64,000 bases of DNA from PSRF01 sp051000815. GTDB taxonomy: Bacteria > Acidobacteriota > Blastocatellia > Pyrinomonadales > Pyrinomonadaceae. Position 1 is the first letter of the stretch, and each line of letters starts with the position of its first letter. The notes under the pieces are model-generated. The model ran no database searches and was not told the DNA's origin. It saw nothing but the letters and a program-made list of their open reading frames with translations. Shown piece by piece: positions 9,606 through 18,552 of this stretch. The stretch covers positions 62,001 through 126,000 of the forward strand of contig JBPCNX010000073.1 of NCBI GenBank assembly GCA_051000815.1, written 5' to 3'. The position numbers and the translations under genes were made by a program.

Positions 9606-10946
9606 ATGGCGCACTTAAATATTCTTACCAGAGCTGAAATCGAGAACCTGGGTCCGCCGGCTCCGGAAGAGTTGGCCGATACCGCGGTGCCTACCGCCTT
9701 CCTGTGTGATCTCGCGCTGAAACACGTCGCCATGCTCCCTGAACCGAGCACAACTTCGGTTGCTGATCGGCTGCACCTTCCGCGCGCACTAACCGAAGAG
9801 TTGCTTTACCATCTCTACCGCGAAAAAATGATCGAGATGCGGTTGCAGAGCGCCGTAGGATCCACGCGCTACGCAATGCTCGATCACGGCTGGGAACGCG
9901 TCTCAAGACTTCAATCCCAGAACGGATACCTTGGTCCTGCTCCCGTGTCGCTCAACGACTATAGTCACATGATGCGGCTTCAGGCGGTGCCATCCCGGTC
10001 TGCTTCCAGTGAAACAGTTCGCACAGCGTTTCAGGACCTGGTATTACCTGCTTCGCTGTTGCAAACATTAGGCTGCGTCATCAACTCGCGATCATCGCTT
10101 TTTCTCACCGGTCTCCCGGGGACGGGCAAGACGGCCGTTTCCGAACGAATGAATGCAGCACTGTTCGGCACGATTTGGATCCCTTACTCGATCGAGGTTG
10201 ACGGTCAGATCATCCGCCTGTTTGATGCCCACAGTCATCGCACAGTGGCCGAACGCAGTTCAACCATCGATTACGATCGCCGCTGGGTGGAGATCGAAAG
10301 GCCGCTCGTTATTGTCGGTGGCGAACTGACGTTAGAAAACACCGATTTGACCTGGTCCGAGTCGGCCAGGTTTTATGAAGCCCCGTTCCAGGTAAAATCG
10401 AACGGCGGTACTCTTGTGATCGACGACTTCGGCCGCCAACGTGTTGCACCACAGGACCTCCTGAATCGTTGGATTCTGCCGCTTGAGAGACGCGTCGACT
10501 TCCTTACGCTCCATAACGGCAAAAAGATCGAAGTGCCCTTTGAACAGCTTGTCGTCTTTTCGACCAATCTCGATGAGAAGGATTTGGTTGATGAAGCTTT
10601 CCTGCGACGCATGGGATACCGGGCTCGCGTCGAACCACCCACACCTTCGGCTTTTGCGGAAATCTTCAAGCGCGTCGCTCGGAACCGCGGTGTGGCGATC
10701 GATGAGTCGTGTCTTACTCATGTACTTCACAAGTACGCATCAGAAAAACGCATAATGAAGGGATGTGAACCTCGCGACCTCTTGAATAAAGTTACTGACA
10801 TCTGCCTTTACGAGGGGCGCACATTGCACCTTACACCCGAACTGGTTGATCTGGCCTGGGGAAATTATTTCGGCACGGCTCACGGTTTTGCTCCGGACTT
10901 TGACCCCTTTCAAAACCTGGATCACGCTGAGCCTATGCAGATGTAG
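9606..10946 (+). CDS. AAA+ ATPase with N-terminal winged-helix-like region
   Basis: 446-residue cytosolic protein. Residues ~35-115 look like a winged-helix module (TTSVADRLHLPRALTEELLY then an aromatic wing). The AAA+ core carries Walker A GLPGTGKTA at ~170-178, Walker B GGTLVIDDFGR near 266-276, and sensor-1-like VVFSTNLDEKDLVDEAFLRR. It resembles MoxR-type or Tad-associated AAA proteins, but I do not recognise a named family. It follows the TPR gene by 41 bp in the same direction, so it is probably co-transcribed with the Tad genes. Its substrate is unknown. Confidence 0.7.
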   Translation: MAHLNILTRAEIENLGPPAPEELADTAVPTAFLCDLALKHVAMLPEPSTTSVADRLHLPRALTEELLYHLYREKMIEMRLQSAVGSTRYAMLDHGWERVSRLQSQNGYLGPAPVSLNDYSHMMRLQAVPSRSASSETVRTAFQDLVLPASLLQTLGCVINSRSSLFLTGLPGTGKTAVSERMNAALFGTIWIPYSIEVDGQIIRLFDAHSHRTVAERSSTIDYDRRWVEIERPLVIVGGELTLENTDLTWSESARFYEAPFQVKSNGGTLVIDDFGRQRVAPQDLLNRWILPLERRVDFLTLHNGKKIEVPFEQLVVFSTNLDEKDLVDEAFLRRMGYRARVEPPTPSAFAEIFKRVARNRGVAIDESCLTHVLHKYASEKRIMKGCEPRDLLNKVTDICLYEGRTLHLTPELVDLAWGNYFGTAHGFAPDFDPFQNLDHAEPMQM

Positions 10947-11078
10947 TTTTGATTTGGGCATAAAGTACTGGCAGGAATTTTTCTACGGTTCACACAACGT
11001 CTCCGCTCAACCGAGTAGTCGTGCGATCGGTGTGAAATCCTTGGGCTCCCTGATTAGGGCTTTTAACTCGTAGACGAC

Positions 11079-12251
11079 GTGGAAAACCGAAAAATGTTCG
11101 CCTCGGTGCTACTTTTGTTTCTGACGTTGTTCGCCCCTGCGGCCTTGGGAGAACCCACTCACACCGCGCGTACTCTAAATCTTCCTCAAGCTAGCCTGTC
11201 GCAAAATTCCTCCGCTGGCTCACGTCGCACCATTCGCGCTGTTTCCGGAGATACGCTCGCCAAAATTGCTCAGCGCCTCGGACTTCCTGTTAACGAACTC
11301 GTTCGCCTGAACCAGCTCAATGATAATGCCCGGCTAAGAAAGGGCATGAAAATTCAACTGCCCGCAAGTCCCGTTGCTGAAAGCGGTGAGACGGGCGTTG
11401 TCGTGGGAAAACGGATCACTTTAGCTGATGGTTATTCGTTTGCCGTTGACGAAGTATGGAAGGACGGCGATGAGATCTGGTATCGAGCCGGCAATGTTTC
11501 CAAGGCTCTTGAGCAACAAACTGTGAAGTCCATAAAGCCGATCATGAAGGCGGCAGAACCCGCGGCTGAAGCCCCTAAGCAGGTCGCAACTGTCGTTAAC
11601 GCGGCGCCAGCAAAGGTCGAGAAAGCCCCTGCGGCGAACTGGATTCACCTCGTGGACGGGGCCCGGTTCAGGGTAGACGAGGTTCAGGAGACTTCCGAAG
11701 GATTTTGGTACAGCCGGGCTAATCTTTCAATTTTCCTGGAACGAGAGCGTGTTGCTCGTATTGAAAGAGATAGAGGCGACTCGCCGTCGCCGGCGTGGCG
11801 GGGCAGCGATTGGAGCTCAGGCAACGCCCTTATCGATCAATTGATCAAAACGAATGGGAGCCGCTTCGGCATCGATCCTTATCTGGTTTTCCTGGTTATC
11901 GAACAGGAGTCTCGTTTTCATCCGCGGGCGGTCAGCCCCAAAGGTGCTCGCGGTTTAATGCAACTAATGCCGGGAACCGCCAGACGATTGGGCGTCCGAA
12001 ACTCGTTTGACGTTGCAGAAAACATCAAGGGCGGGACCCAGTATCTTCGGGAGCTGATGGATAAGTTCGGCGGCCAGGTCAATCTAGTCCTGGCGAGTTA
12101 TAATGCCGGTGAGGGCGCGGTGATGAAATACGGTCGCAACGTTCCTCCGTATCGGGAAACTCGAGAGTATGTAAAGAAAATTGGGAAGCGTTATGGATTG
12201 GCGGCGCGTGAACCGGGTTCAGAGAGCGAAATGCCGGCGCCACGTCGATAG
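11079..12251 (+). CDS. Exported LysM + lytic transglycosylase (SLT) protein
   Basis: Up to 390 residues from a GTG at 11079; an ATG at 11094 is an equally possible start, as neither has a clear ribosome site. Signal peptide to ~25. A LysM domain (~50-95: VSGDTLAKIAQRLGLPVNEL) binds peptidoglycan. Two copies of a ~40-residue motif follow (113-153 and 188-230). The SLT domain (~250-375) has the catalytic glutamate in EQESRFHPRAVSPKGARGLM, then LASYNAGEGAV. Family chemistry: cleaves the MurNAc-GlcNAc bond to give 1,6-anhydro ends. It may open the wall for the neighbouring pilus, which is inference. Confidence 0.88.
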   Translation: MENRKMFASVLLLFLTLFAPAALGEPTHTARTLNLPQASLSQNSSAGSRRTIRAVSGDTLAKIAQRLGLPVNELVRLNQLNDNARLRKGMKIQLPASPVAESGETGVVVGKRITLADGYSFAVDEVWKDGDEIWYRAGNVSKALEQQTVKSIKPIMKAAEPAAEAPKQVATVVNAAPAKVEKAPAANWIHLVDGARFRVDEVQETSEGFWYSRANLSIFLERERVARIERDRGDSPSPAWRGSDWSSGNALIDQLIKTNGSRFGIDPYLVFLVIEQESRFHPRAVSPKGARGLMQLMPGTARRLGVRNSFDVAENIKGGTQYLRELMDKFGGQVNLVLASYNAGEGAVMKYGRNVPPYRETREYVKKIGKRYGLAAREPGSESEMPAPRR

Positions 12252-12260
12252 GGGGTTGTC

Positions 12261-12998
12261 GTGAAATTATTCTTAATGGGAGCTGTTATTACTACCTGCC
12301 TGGCGTTCGGATTGGCTCCAGGCATCCGGGCTCAGGAAGCACAAAGAGCACCTCTAACAAATGTTTCGGTGGTGAAGCTCGCGAAGGCGGGTTTCAAAGA
12401 GAAAACTATTATCTCAATCATCAACGCGCGTTTGACGAACTTCGATCTATCCCCCGATCGAATGATTGAACTTAAGCGCAGCGGCGTCACCGAAAAAGTC
12501 ATCGTTGCCATGCTTGCTCGACAGGAAGAATTTGAGCCCTTTGACGATTCATGGGGAGACGACACTCTCCTTAGCGACGCCGAAGCTTTAAAGGGGCTCG
12601 GCACCGACAAAAACAGTAATCCGAACAGCGGCAGTAACGATATTTTTGGTTCGAGCGGGGGGGTTAAGGGCACCACCCGCAGCCGCGGTCGCACGGGTGG
12701 CATTGACCAGGACACGCAGACGGTGGGAAGCGCGACCGTGCGAATTCTCCGGCCTCCCACTGAGGCGGGGGGAGGTCCAGCCAAACTGGAGAAGACGCCG
12801 GCTCTAACCAATGATTCAATTCAGGAATTGGTTGAGGCGGGTTTTTCGGAGGGAACCATCATTCGCCGGATAGAACAGTCGCCGGTCGAATTTGATCTAA
12901 GTGTAGAGAAGCTTGATGACTTGAGAAAGCGTCGGGTTAGCGACAAGGTCCTCACCGCGATGAAAGCCGCGATGGGAAGTGATTCAAATAAACAGTAG
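12261..12998 (+). CDS. Exported protein with two copies of an ~50-residue motif, function unknown
   Basis: 245-residue protein from a GTG at 12261, with an AGGGGG ribosome site overlapping the end of the transglycosylase gene region. Signal peptide to about residue 24. Two related segments frame the protein: LTNVSVVKLAKAGFKEKTII...FDLSPDRMIELKRSGVTEKV (~34-82) and LTNDSIQELVEAGFSEGTII...FDLSVEKLDDLRKRRVSDKV (~188-236). They are joined by a Gly/Ser/Thr-rich linker. I know this motif as common in exported acidobacterial proteins, without a defined role. Probably co-transcribed with its neighbours. Confidence 0.72.
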   Translation: MKLFLMGAVITTCLAFGLAPGIRAQEAQRAPLTNVSVVKLAKAGFKEKTIISIINARLTNFDLSPDRMIELKRSGVTEKVIVAMLARQEEFEPFDDSWGDDTLLSDAEALKGLGTDKNSNPNSGSNDIFGSSGGVKGTTRSRGRTGGIDQDTQTVGSATVRILRPPTEAGGGPAKLEKTPALTNDSIQELVEAGFSEGTIIRRIEQSPVEFDLSVEKLDDLRKRRVSDKVLTAMKAAMGSDSNKQ

Positions 12999-13042
12999 GT
13001 TGCGAGTCGCGTCTCAAGCGCCTCATCGGAAGGAAACATCAC

Positions 13043-14206
13043 TTGGTTTCGGCAAAGTTCATTCTTTTGTTCTTTATGGTGGCAGTCTTCACCCTGCCTT
13101 CCTTCGTCCAGTTTGATGGCTATTCAGTAAGTGCCCAAAAGAGAACTCGGGCGCGTGCGGGCGCGACGCCTAAGCCGAGCCCGACAACCCGGTCTTCCGC
13201 GCTCGAAGCGCTTGGTCCACCTCCTCCAATTCCCACGCTTGTTAAAAAGCCTGAACCGCCAAAGCCTGAACAGGAAATCAGTCCCGGCGACGTAATATCC
13301 GTACTTACTACAGAGGTGATGCTCCCCGTCACAGTGCGTGATGAGGCTGGTCGTTTGGTTTCGCAGTTGTCGCGTAACGACTTCCGTGTCTTCGAAGACG
13401 GTCGTCAGCAGCCGCTCAGCGATCTAGCTCTCCGACAAGTGCCGGTGGATGTCGTATTGATGGTCGACGCATCATCGTCAGTGGCAAGCAACCTTGACGA
13501 CTTTCGTCGCGCTGCAGATGGCTTCGCAACAAAGCTCGCGGCGGAAGATCGTGTCAGCCTGATAAAATTTGACGACCGGGTAGAGCTCTTGCAGGACTGG
13601 ACAAAGAACCGTTTTCAGTTACGCCGTGCGTTGGCACGAGTGGAACCTGGGATGTTCACTCGATTTAATGACGCGTTGTTGCTTGCGGCCCGGGAGCAGT
13701 TTGGCGGGACAACCAAGTCTCGCCGCGCCGTAATCGTACTCACCGATGGCATCGACAGCGGTCGTGGCAACACAAATCTGGAAGCTGCCTTTCAAGCCCT
13801 TCTTCGCGCTGGCGTAACCGTTTATGTCGTCAGCAACACTGAAATTTCACGCGCTACCAAACGGGCTGAATTGGATTCGCTGATGAATGGCTCTGACTCT
13901 ATTGCCCGCTTCAATCAATTGCGCGTCGACGATTTGCGTGAGGGATTGCGCGTACTGGATCAGAGCGAACAAAATCTGGCTCAGCTCACCGCCGCAACGG
14001 GTGGACGTCTCTATAAGCCGACGACCTTTGATGCTCTGGACTCGACTTATGCCGAGGTCGCTGACGAACTACGCCATCAGTATGGCCTCTATTACACGCC
14101 TCTAAACAGGACGCTGGATGGCGGATTCCGGCGCGTTCGTGTGGAGACCGTAAACCCTGCTTACAAGTCGCAGACTCGAATCGGTTACTTCGCACCTAAA
14201 AGCTGA
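13043..14206 (+). CDS. Exported VWFA-domain protein (acidobacterial VWFA-related family)
   Basis: 387 residues, starting at TTG 13043 with GGAAGG nine bases upstream. Signal peptide, Pro/Lys-rich linker (~35-85), a short beta domain (VMLPVTVRDEAGRLVSQLSR), then a von Willebrand A domain from ~130. Its MIDAS is visible: D-A-S-S-S near residue 142, a threonine in MFTRFNDALLLA, and LTDGIDSG. The architecture matches the VWFA-related proteins expanded in Acidobacteria. The likely role is extracytoplasmic protein-protein or metal-dependent adhesion; the partner is unknown. Confidence 0.82.
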   Translation: MVSAKFILLFFMVAVFTLPSFVQFDGYSVSAQKRTRARAGATPKPSPTTRSSALEALGPPPPIPTLVKKPEPPKPEQEISPGDVISVLTTEVMLPVTVRDEAGRLVSQLSRNDFRVFEDGRQQPLSDLALRQVPVDVVLMVDASSSVASNLDDFRRAADGFATKLAAEDRVSLIKFDDRVELLQDWTKNRFQLRRALARVEPGMFTRFNDALLLAAREQFGGTTKSRRAVIVLTDGIDSGRGNTNLEAAFQALLRAGVTVYVVSNTEISRATKRAELDSLMNGSDSIARFNQLRVDDLREGLRVLDQSEQNLAQLTAATGGRLYKPTTFDALDSTYAEVADELRHQYGLYYTPLNRTLDGGFRRVRVETVNPAYKSQTRIGYFAPKS

Positions 14207-14319
14207 GCTATTCAGGAACTGGCGGGGAATAACTTCACGTAATACCTCTCGACGGTGCGCCTGAACCAGATCTCTCTTGACTGAACTCCTTTTGGACTTT
14301 AACAACTCCGGGAAAGGTA

Positions 14320-15576
14320 ATGAGACACTTCTCGCGATATCTCCTCTTGGGCTTTCTACTCCTCGGCACCTGCCAAATTGCACCGTGCCAGAGCGTTGCT
14401 AAGCCTTCCGAGAAGCCCCTGAATCAGCCCGGTGAGGATGCTGACTTCCAACGTTATCTAAATTCGGGGCGAATCAGCGTTGTCGCTTTCTATGCTAACT
14501 GGTGTCCTTCCTGCAGAAGCTGGATGCCCTTCCTCGATGCTGTTAACACGTATTTTCCCGACATGCAGGTCCTGTTCATGGATATTGGTGAATGGGACGC
14601 CCCAGTTACGGAGAAGTATGACGTTACAAGCGTTCCGCACTTCAAAATCTACGACCGAGCGGCGAGGCTTATTGTTGAAGGGCCTGATGCCAAAGATTGG
14701 CTTCGCCAAGCCATCAGACAACGTTTCGAAGCAAGAGCGAGAGGCAACTATCGTCTGGGCGGCGAGTCCGCCACACTGAATGCGAACACGGCGCCGCGAT
14801 CGGTGACGACGAGGCCTAAGAGCAACGGTAGAACCGCGCCGGCGCGGACTACAGGCGTCGCAGCTCCTCGCGAAAAGATCGAGTCAACAGGTCCATTGCC
14901 GACGGTCAATCAAATCGTTGAGAGATACATTGCGGCGCTTGGCGGGGCAAAAGCTGCAGCGAATTTCACGACACGGAGCGCGAAAGGGAACGTCAACATT
15001 TCGAAGTTGGGACGCGGGTCATTTACCACGCAAGCGAAGGCGCCAAACAAGGTGGCGATCACAATTGATATACCGGACGTCGGCGTGATCAAAAAGGGAT
15101 TCAATGGAGCCGCTGGATGGATTCAAAATCCCCGGAGCGGCACGCGTTCCGCGACGCAAGCAGAGCTCGCCACGCTTAAACGTGACGCTGATTTTTACAG
15201 CTTGAGTAGTCTCAAAGCCCGCTATCCAAAAATGAAACTGTTGGGCGTTTCAAAAATTGGCTATCGCGAAGCGTACGTCATCGAGGCGAGCCCCACCGCC
15301 GGCCACCCGGAACGGCTCTACTTCAGCAAGGACCTTGGCTTGTTGATCCGTTGGGACGCGGTCTTAGCCTCCGGTGGCTTAAAAAAGGCAGCGGAAATCT
15401 ATCTGGATGATTGGACAGATGTGGACGGAATAAAAATGCCATTTACGGTTACTCAGTTGTTACCGGGTCTCAGCATAGTTTTTAGCTTCACCGAAGTGAA
15501 ACATGACGTGCAGTTGAACGATGCGGTTTTCAATAAGCCCGATACAAGAGTGGTTTCGATTCGTGGCCGTCGATAA
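14320..15576 (+). CDS. Exported thioredoxin-fold / LolA-like fusion protein
   Basis: 418 residues. Signal peptide to ~24. Thioredoxin domain ~30-140 with active site ANWCPSCRSW near residues 59-68 and the cis-proline in TSVPHFKIYD. A basic, Ala/Thr-rich linker (~145-195) leads to a C-terminal domain (~200-405) with the fold pattern of LolA/outer-membrane lipoprotein-sorting proteins (YIAALGGAKAAANFTTRSAK, then paired beta strands ending IVFSFTEVKHD). Thioredoxin joined to a LolA-like lipid-binding barrel is unusual. A role in periplasmic thiol chemistry on a lipoprotein client is inference. Confidence 0.72.
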   Translation: MRHFSRYLLLGFLLLGTCQIAPCQSVAKPSEKPLNQPGEDADFQRYLNSGRISVVAFYANWCPSCRSWMPFLDAVNTYFPDMQVLFMDIGEWDAPVTEKYDVTSVPHFKIYDRAARLIVEGPDAKDWLRQAIRQRFEARARGNYRLGGESATLNANTAPRSVTTRPKSNGRTAPARTTGVAAPREKIESTGPLPTVNQIVERYIAALGGAKAAANFTTRSAKGNVNISKLGRGSFTTQAKAPNKVAITIDIPDVGVIKKGFNGAAGWIQNPRSGTRSATQAELATLKRDADFYSLSSLKARYPKMKLLGVSKIGYREAYVIEASPTAGHPERLYFSKDLGLLIRWDAVLASGGLKKAAEIYLDDWTDVDGIKMPFTVTQLLPGLSIVFSFTEVKHDVQLNDAVFNKPDTRVVSIRGRR

Positions 15577-15581
15577 CTCTA

Positions 15582-16247
15582 ATGCAAATAATCAAATTAT
15601 CATTTGCTGTGGTCTTGCTCGTGATTAGTGTCTTCTCATTGGCCTCGGGTCAGGCCGAGAAAATTGAAATGAAAGCCCAGGATTCCGCGCGGGATAAATC
15701 AGCAACTCAACCACGTGAAGGTGGGGAAACAAACAAAGCCGGAGATTCCTCGGTTGAGACTGGGCCGCAAATATGGTTGCATCTGGTTGGCGGTCGTCGA
15801 ATGCAGGTCGATGAAGTCACGGAGAGCACCGACGGTGTTTGGTTCAAAGTCGCTAATGTATCGACATTCGTGGATCGAAAGCGGGTTCAACGAATAGAAC
15901 ATAAATCAGCCGCTAAACAGGAGTTGAATCCGGAACCATTGCGAGGTTCAGGTAACTGGAAAATTTCAGACTCCGCGAGAGTTGAGGGTTTCTTTCTGGC
16001 AAAATTCGGCCGGCGTCTACCTCTGACAGCATTTGGCCAATCTGACCTGCACACTCGTTGGGGATACGATCACCGTCAGGGGATGGACATCGGCCTACAT
16101 CCAGACAGCCTCGAGGGCAGAGAACTGATTTCGTTCCTTAAGAGTGAGGCGATCCCATTCCTGGCGTTTCGTGCGGCTGTGCCGGGTGTGGCTACCGGGC
16201 CCCACATTCACGTTGGGAATCCGTCACGCCGGCTTACGGTCCGTTGA
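15582..16247 (+). CDS. Exported small peptidase-like protein with shared ~40-residue motif
   Basis: 221 residues. Signal peptide to ~24. Residues 65-106 (WLHLVGGRRMQVDEV...GVWFKVANVS...RVQRIEH) closely match the motif duplicated in the LysM/SLT protein at 11079-12251. The C-terminal domain has YDHRQGMDIG near 162-171 and TGPHIHVG near 206-213. The spacing and H...D...HxH pattern recall zinc peptidases of the M15 or M23 type that act on peptidoglycan, but the domain is short (~95 residues) and I cannot place it securely. It begins five bases after the preceding stop. Confidence 0.65.
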   Translation: MQIIKLSFAVVLLVISVFSLASGQAEKIEMKAQDSARDKSATQPREGGETNKAGDSSVETGPQIWLHLVGGRRMQVDEVTESTDGVWFKVANVSTFVDRKRVQRIEHKSAAKQELNPEPLRGSGNWKISDSARVEGFFLAKFGRRLPLTAFGQSDLHTRWGYDHRQGMDIGLHPDSLEGRELISFLKSEAIPFLAFRAAVPGVATGPHIHVGNPSRRLTVR

Positions 16248-16280
16248 AACGTTTCCTCTGAGATCTCGTTAGGGAAAAAC

Positions 16281-16502
16281 ATGAAGTTCATCGAAGTCGC
16301 TCACCCTGAAGGTGGAAGGTTCATCTTCCACATCGATCATGTAACCAGCGCACACTTTCGTCCCGGCGAGGGTGATGTCAAGACGCGGCTGGGAATCGAT
16401 CTCGATCAACGGCAAAACGAAATTGTGCTTTTCGGAGAAGAGGCCGAGCGGGCTTGGCGAGCCATTCAGAAGGTCGTTGCAGCGACGACCGCATCAGATT
16501 AG
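16281..16502 (+). CDS. Small cytosolic protein, function unknown
   Basis: 73 residues, ATG start with AGGGA upstream, no signal peptide or membrane helix. It has a beta-rich N-terminal half (MKFIEVAHPEGGRFIFHIDH) and an acidic/helical C-terminal half. I do not recognise a family. It closes the run of exported proteins from 11 kb. The ~275 bp after it (16503-16778) contain no gene or clear repeat that I can see. Confidence 0.5.
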   Translation: MKFIEVAHPEGGRFIFHIDHVTSAHFRPGEGDVKTRLGIDLDQRQNEIVLFGEEAERAWRAIQKVVAATTASD

Positions 16503-16778
16503 ACCCATACTCTCCATCCTTTTGTGTTGCAATCACCCTGACTGACCACCTTTCCTTCCAACCCAGCGGTTCATATCATCGACTGTCCTCCACCACATTA
16601 CTAATTTCTTAATCAATAATCGTTAAGCCGTCGCTTGCTTTGAAAGCCATGAATAGCTTGATGAAAGGCAAAACTCTATTTAGAATCGCAGGCAACGGTG
16701 CAGGTTCGCATAGCGTTGGTGGCAATCCTCCACAAGTCGCCTTGTCCTCGCCTCAGGCGAACGTCCGGGAAAACTTTA

Positions 16779-17828
16779 ATGCAGGTTATCCACAAAACTC
16801 TTAAGCAGCTTGTTTATAACGGGCCGCTGCTCATTCTTTTCTTTGCTTTCTCGATTTGCTCTCAAGCCCAATCAACAGATGTCGCCTCCCCGACTCCGGT
16901 TAGTAAAAACGATTTAGTCGGCACCATTGCCGCGCGAGACCTGGGCGACTCGCGCATGACGTTGCACTTCTATGCGTTTACAGGAACACCCGGTGATGTG
17001 CTGATTACGGTGAAGAGCAACAACCTCAACGGCGATGTAGATGTCTTCACGGCCGGAACCTTGCGACCCCTGTTGAAGTTTACGCTCTACGCCGAAAGCT
17101 CCCTGCCATCGACCAAGGGTATTTATCTCCGCCGGCGTGAGGAACTCGTGCTGCGGGTAGAGGCGCGTAGTCCCAATGATGATGAAGGTAGTTATGAGAT
17201 TCGGTTTGGCGGCTCGTTTGAACCGGTCGCGGCGCCATTGCTTGCCGAGAAAGAAAGCGTCATCGAACCAGCAGGCCCTATCGCGAAGAAAGGAAGGCGA
17301 GTTTCTTCGGTGGGGGCACGAATCGATGATCCGACACCGCCGCCCGAGGAAGTTACCGTAGTTACTCCGGAGGCAACTCCATCGCCGGTACCTGAAAAAG
17401 TTGCACCCGAAGCGCCGCGGACAACAACCGCTGGAAGAGGCCGGGGACGCGGCGCCACTTCGCGTCGAGCTCCACCACGACCGGCGAAAGAAACTCCTGC
17501 CGCGAACAAGAAGGAACCTGACGCTGCTGACAATAAGGAAACAGAAAAACCCGCGGCAGCGGCTGAGTCTGAAAAGCGATCAACTACAGCGAAGCGAGGG
17601 ACTGGTAGGCGAGGTGCGAGACCAGCTGTTGTGACGCCTGTTGAACCCGAACCTCCCAGCGGCCCACGATTGATTCTTGAGTTGCTTGATGGAACTCGGG
17701 TCGAGCAATTCATGAGCACGATCAGGCGAGTGACGATCGAGAACAACCAAATCGTCGTGGTGCAAAAGACTGGCAAGATTGATAGAACGCGAATGACTGA
17801 CGTCGTTCGCATGACGATCGAGCCGTAG
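16779..17828 (+). CDS. Exported protein with N-terminal beta-sandwich and Pro/Ala/Lys-rich linker
   Basis: 349 residues from the ATG at 16779; an upstream in-frame start at 16698 would put a charged stretch before the signal peptide and is rejected. The signal peptide ends near ...ICSQAQ (~32). Residues ~40-150 look like a pre-peptidase C-terminal (PPC)-type beta sandwich (LHFYAFTGTPGDVLITVKSN). A long low-complexity linker (~170-290, PAKE/TTAKRG-rich) follows, then a ~60-residue C-terminal beta segment (ILELLDGTRVEQFMSTIRRV). Function unknown; probably cell-surface or periplasmic. Confidence 0.6.
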   Translation: MQVIHKTLKQLVYNGPLLILFFAFSICSQAQSTDVASPTPVSKNDLVGTIAARDLGDSRMTLHFYAFTGTPGDVLITVKSNNLNGDVDVFTAGTLRPLLKFTLYAESSLPSTKGIYLRRREELVLRVEARSPNDDEGSYEIRFGGSFEPVAAPLLAEKESVIEPAGPIAKKGRRVSSVGARIDDPTPPPEEVTVVTPEATPSPVPEKVAPEAPRTTTAGRGRGRGATSRRAPPRPAKETPAANKKEPDAADNKETEKPAAAAESEKRSTTAKRGTGRRGARPAVVTPVEPEPPSGPRLILELLDGTRVEQFMSTIRRVTIENNQIVVVQKTGKIDRTRMTDVVRMTIEP

Positions 17829-17836
17829 TTAAAGTA

Positions 17837-17884
17837 AATTGCCGATTGCCAATTCGTATCCGCGCTATCCGCGTTAATCCGCGG
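17837..17884. repeat. Short intergenic repeats (GCCGATT type and ATCCGCG heptamers)
   Basis: In the 79-bp convergent gap, AATTGCCGATTGCCAATTC (17837-17855) is followed by three ATCCGCG units at 17858, 17867 and 17877. The first belongs to the same family as the repeats at 40413-40491 and 58245-58268. Confidence 0.6.
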
Positions 17885-17907
17885 TTGATTCTTACTTCCT
17901 CACGGCC

Positions 17908-18507
17908 TCACTTAGTCCCGGAGTTCAAGCTCTTCAGCTTGTGTCGAAACTGGGGCAAATCCTCATTCGTAGGATCTGCTTTCTCCAGTTTAGCGATCGA
18001 CTTTTCAGCTTCATTCGCATCGCCCTTTTGCAGTTGTGTATAAGCGAGACTCGCTAACACCCGCACGTCGTCCGGTTTTTTCAGGGCCGCTACTTTGTAC
18101 CACTTCTCAGCTTGATCAAAATGCCCGGCATCGAGGTTAACCTGGCCGAGCGCTACCACTGCTTCAAAGCTCTCGGGCTTAAGTTGATTGGCCTTCAACA
18201 GGTATTCGATTGCCTGGTCATAGCGCTGGATTTTGTAGTAAAGCTCTGCCGCCTTCATCTGCGCGTCGAAGTTGTTCGGCTCACTTCGCGCCTTGCTAAT
18301 TGCAGCCTGCACGTCGGCGAATACCTGCTGCGGGTCCTGGCTGTCGCCGGATTGAATCTGCGGATGGTCTGCTGGGAGGTTGGGGTTACCGGCAACAGTC
18401 GCAGGCGCTTGCGCCGCGCGCTGGCTCATCGTGCTGGAAAATATGAAACCAACTATGAAACCCAACAGCAATCCGATAACAGCGAACATTAAGTTTTCTC
18501 TGCTCAT
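17908..18507 (-). CDS. Membrane-anchored TPR protein downstream of ccmI
   Basis: 199 residues. One N-terminal transmembrane helix (LMFAVIGLLLGFIVGFIFSS, ~6-25), a Pro/Gln-rich spacer, then about three TPR units (~75-185: FDAQMKAAELYYKIQRYDQA, FEAVVALGQVNLDAGHFDQA, VRVLASLAYTQLQKGDANEA). The TPR part resembles the C-terminal module of CcmI/NrfG, which holds apocytochrome c for haem ligation. It is the last gene of the ccm operon, 45 bp after ccmI, so a role as an accessory haem-lyase chaperone is a reasonable inference. Confidence 0.72.
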   Translation of the reverse strand: MSRENLMFAVIGLLLGFIVGFIFSSTMSQRAAQAPATVAGNPNLPADHPQIQSGDSQDPQQVFADVQAAISKARSEPNNFDAQMKAAELYYKIQRYDQAIEYLLKANQLKPESFEAVVALGQVNLDAGHFDQAEKWYKVAALKKPDDVRVLASLAYTQLQKGDANEAEKSIAKLEKADPTNEDLPQFRHKLKSLNSGTK

Positions 18508-18552
18508 GGTTCCTTCAATGCCTGCGACTGGTTAACTATTATCTTTTACGTA

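Noticed and set aside
10947..11078. Riboswitch ahead of the LysM/transglycosylase gene
   Set aside because: The 132-bp leader has a few short pairings but no c-di-AMP or c-di-GMP riboswitch core that I can identify.
14277..14305. Promoter TTGACT-17 bp-TAACAA before the thioredoxin-LolA gene
   Set aside because: The start point would fall only about 8 nt before the ATG, leaving no room for the ribosome site; probably chance.
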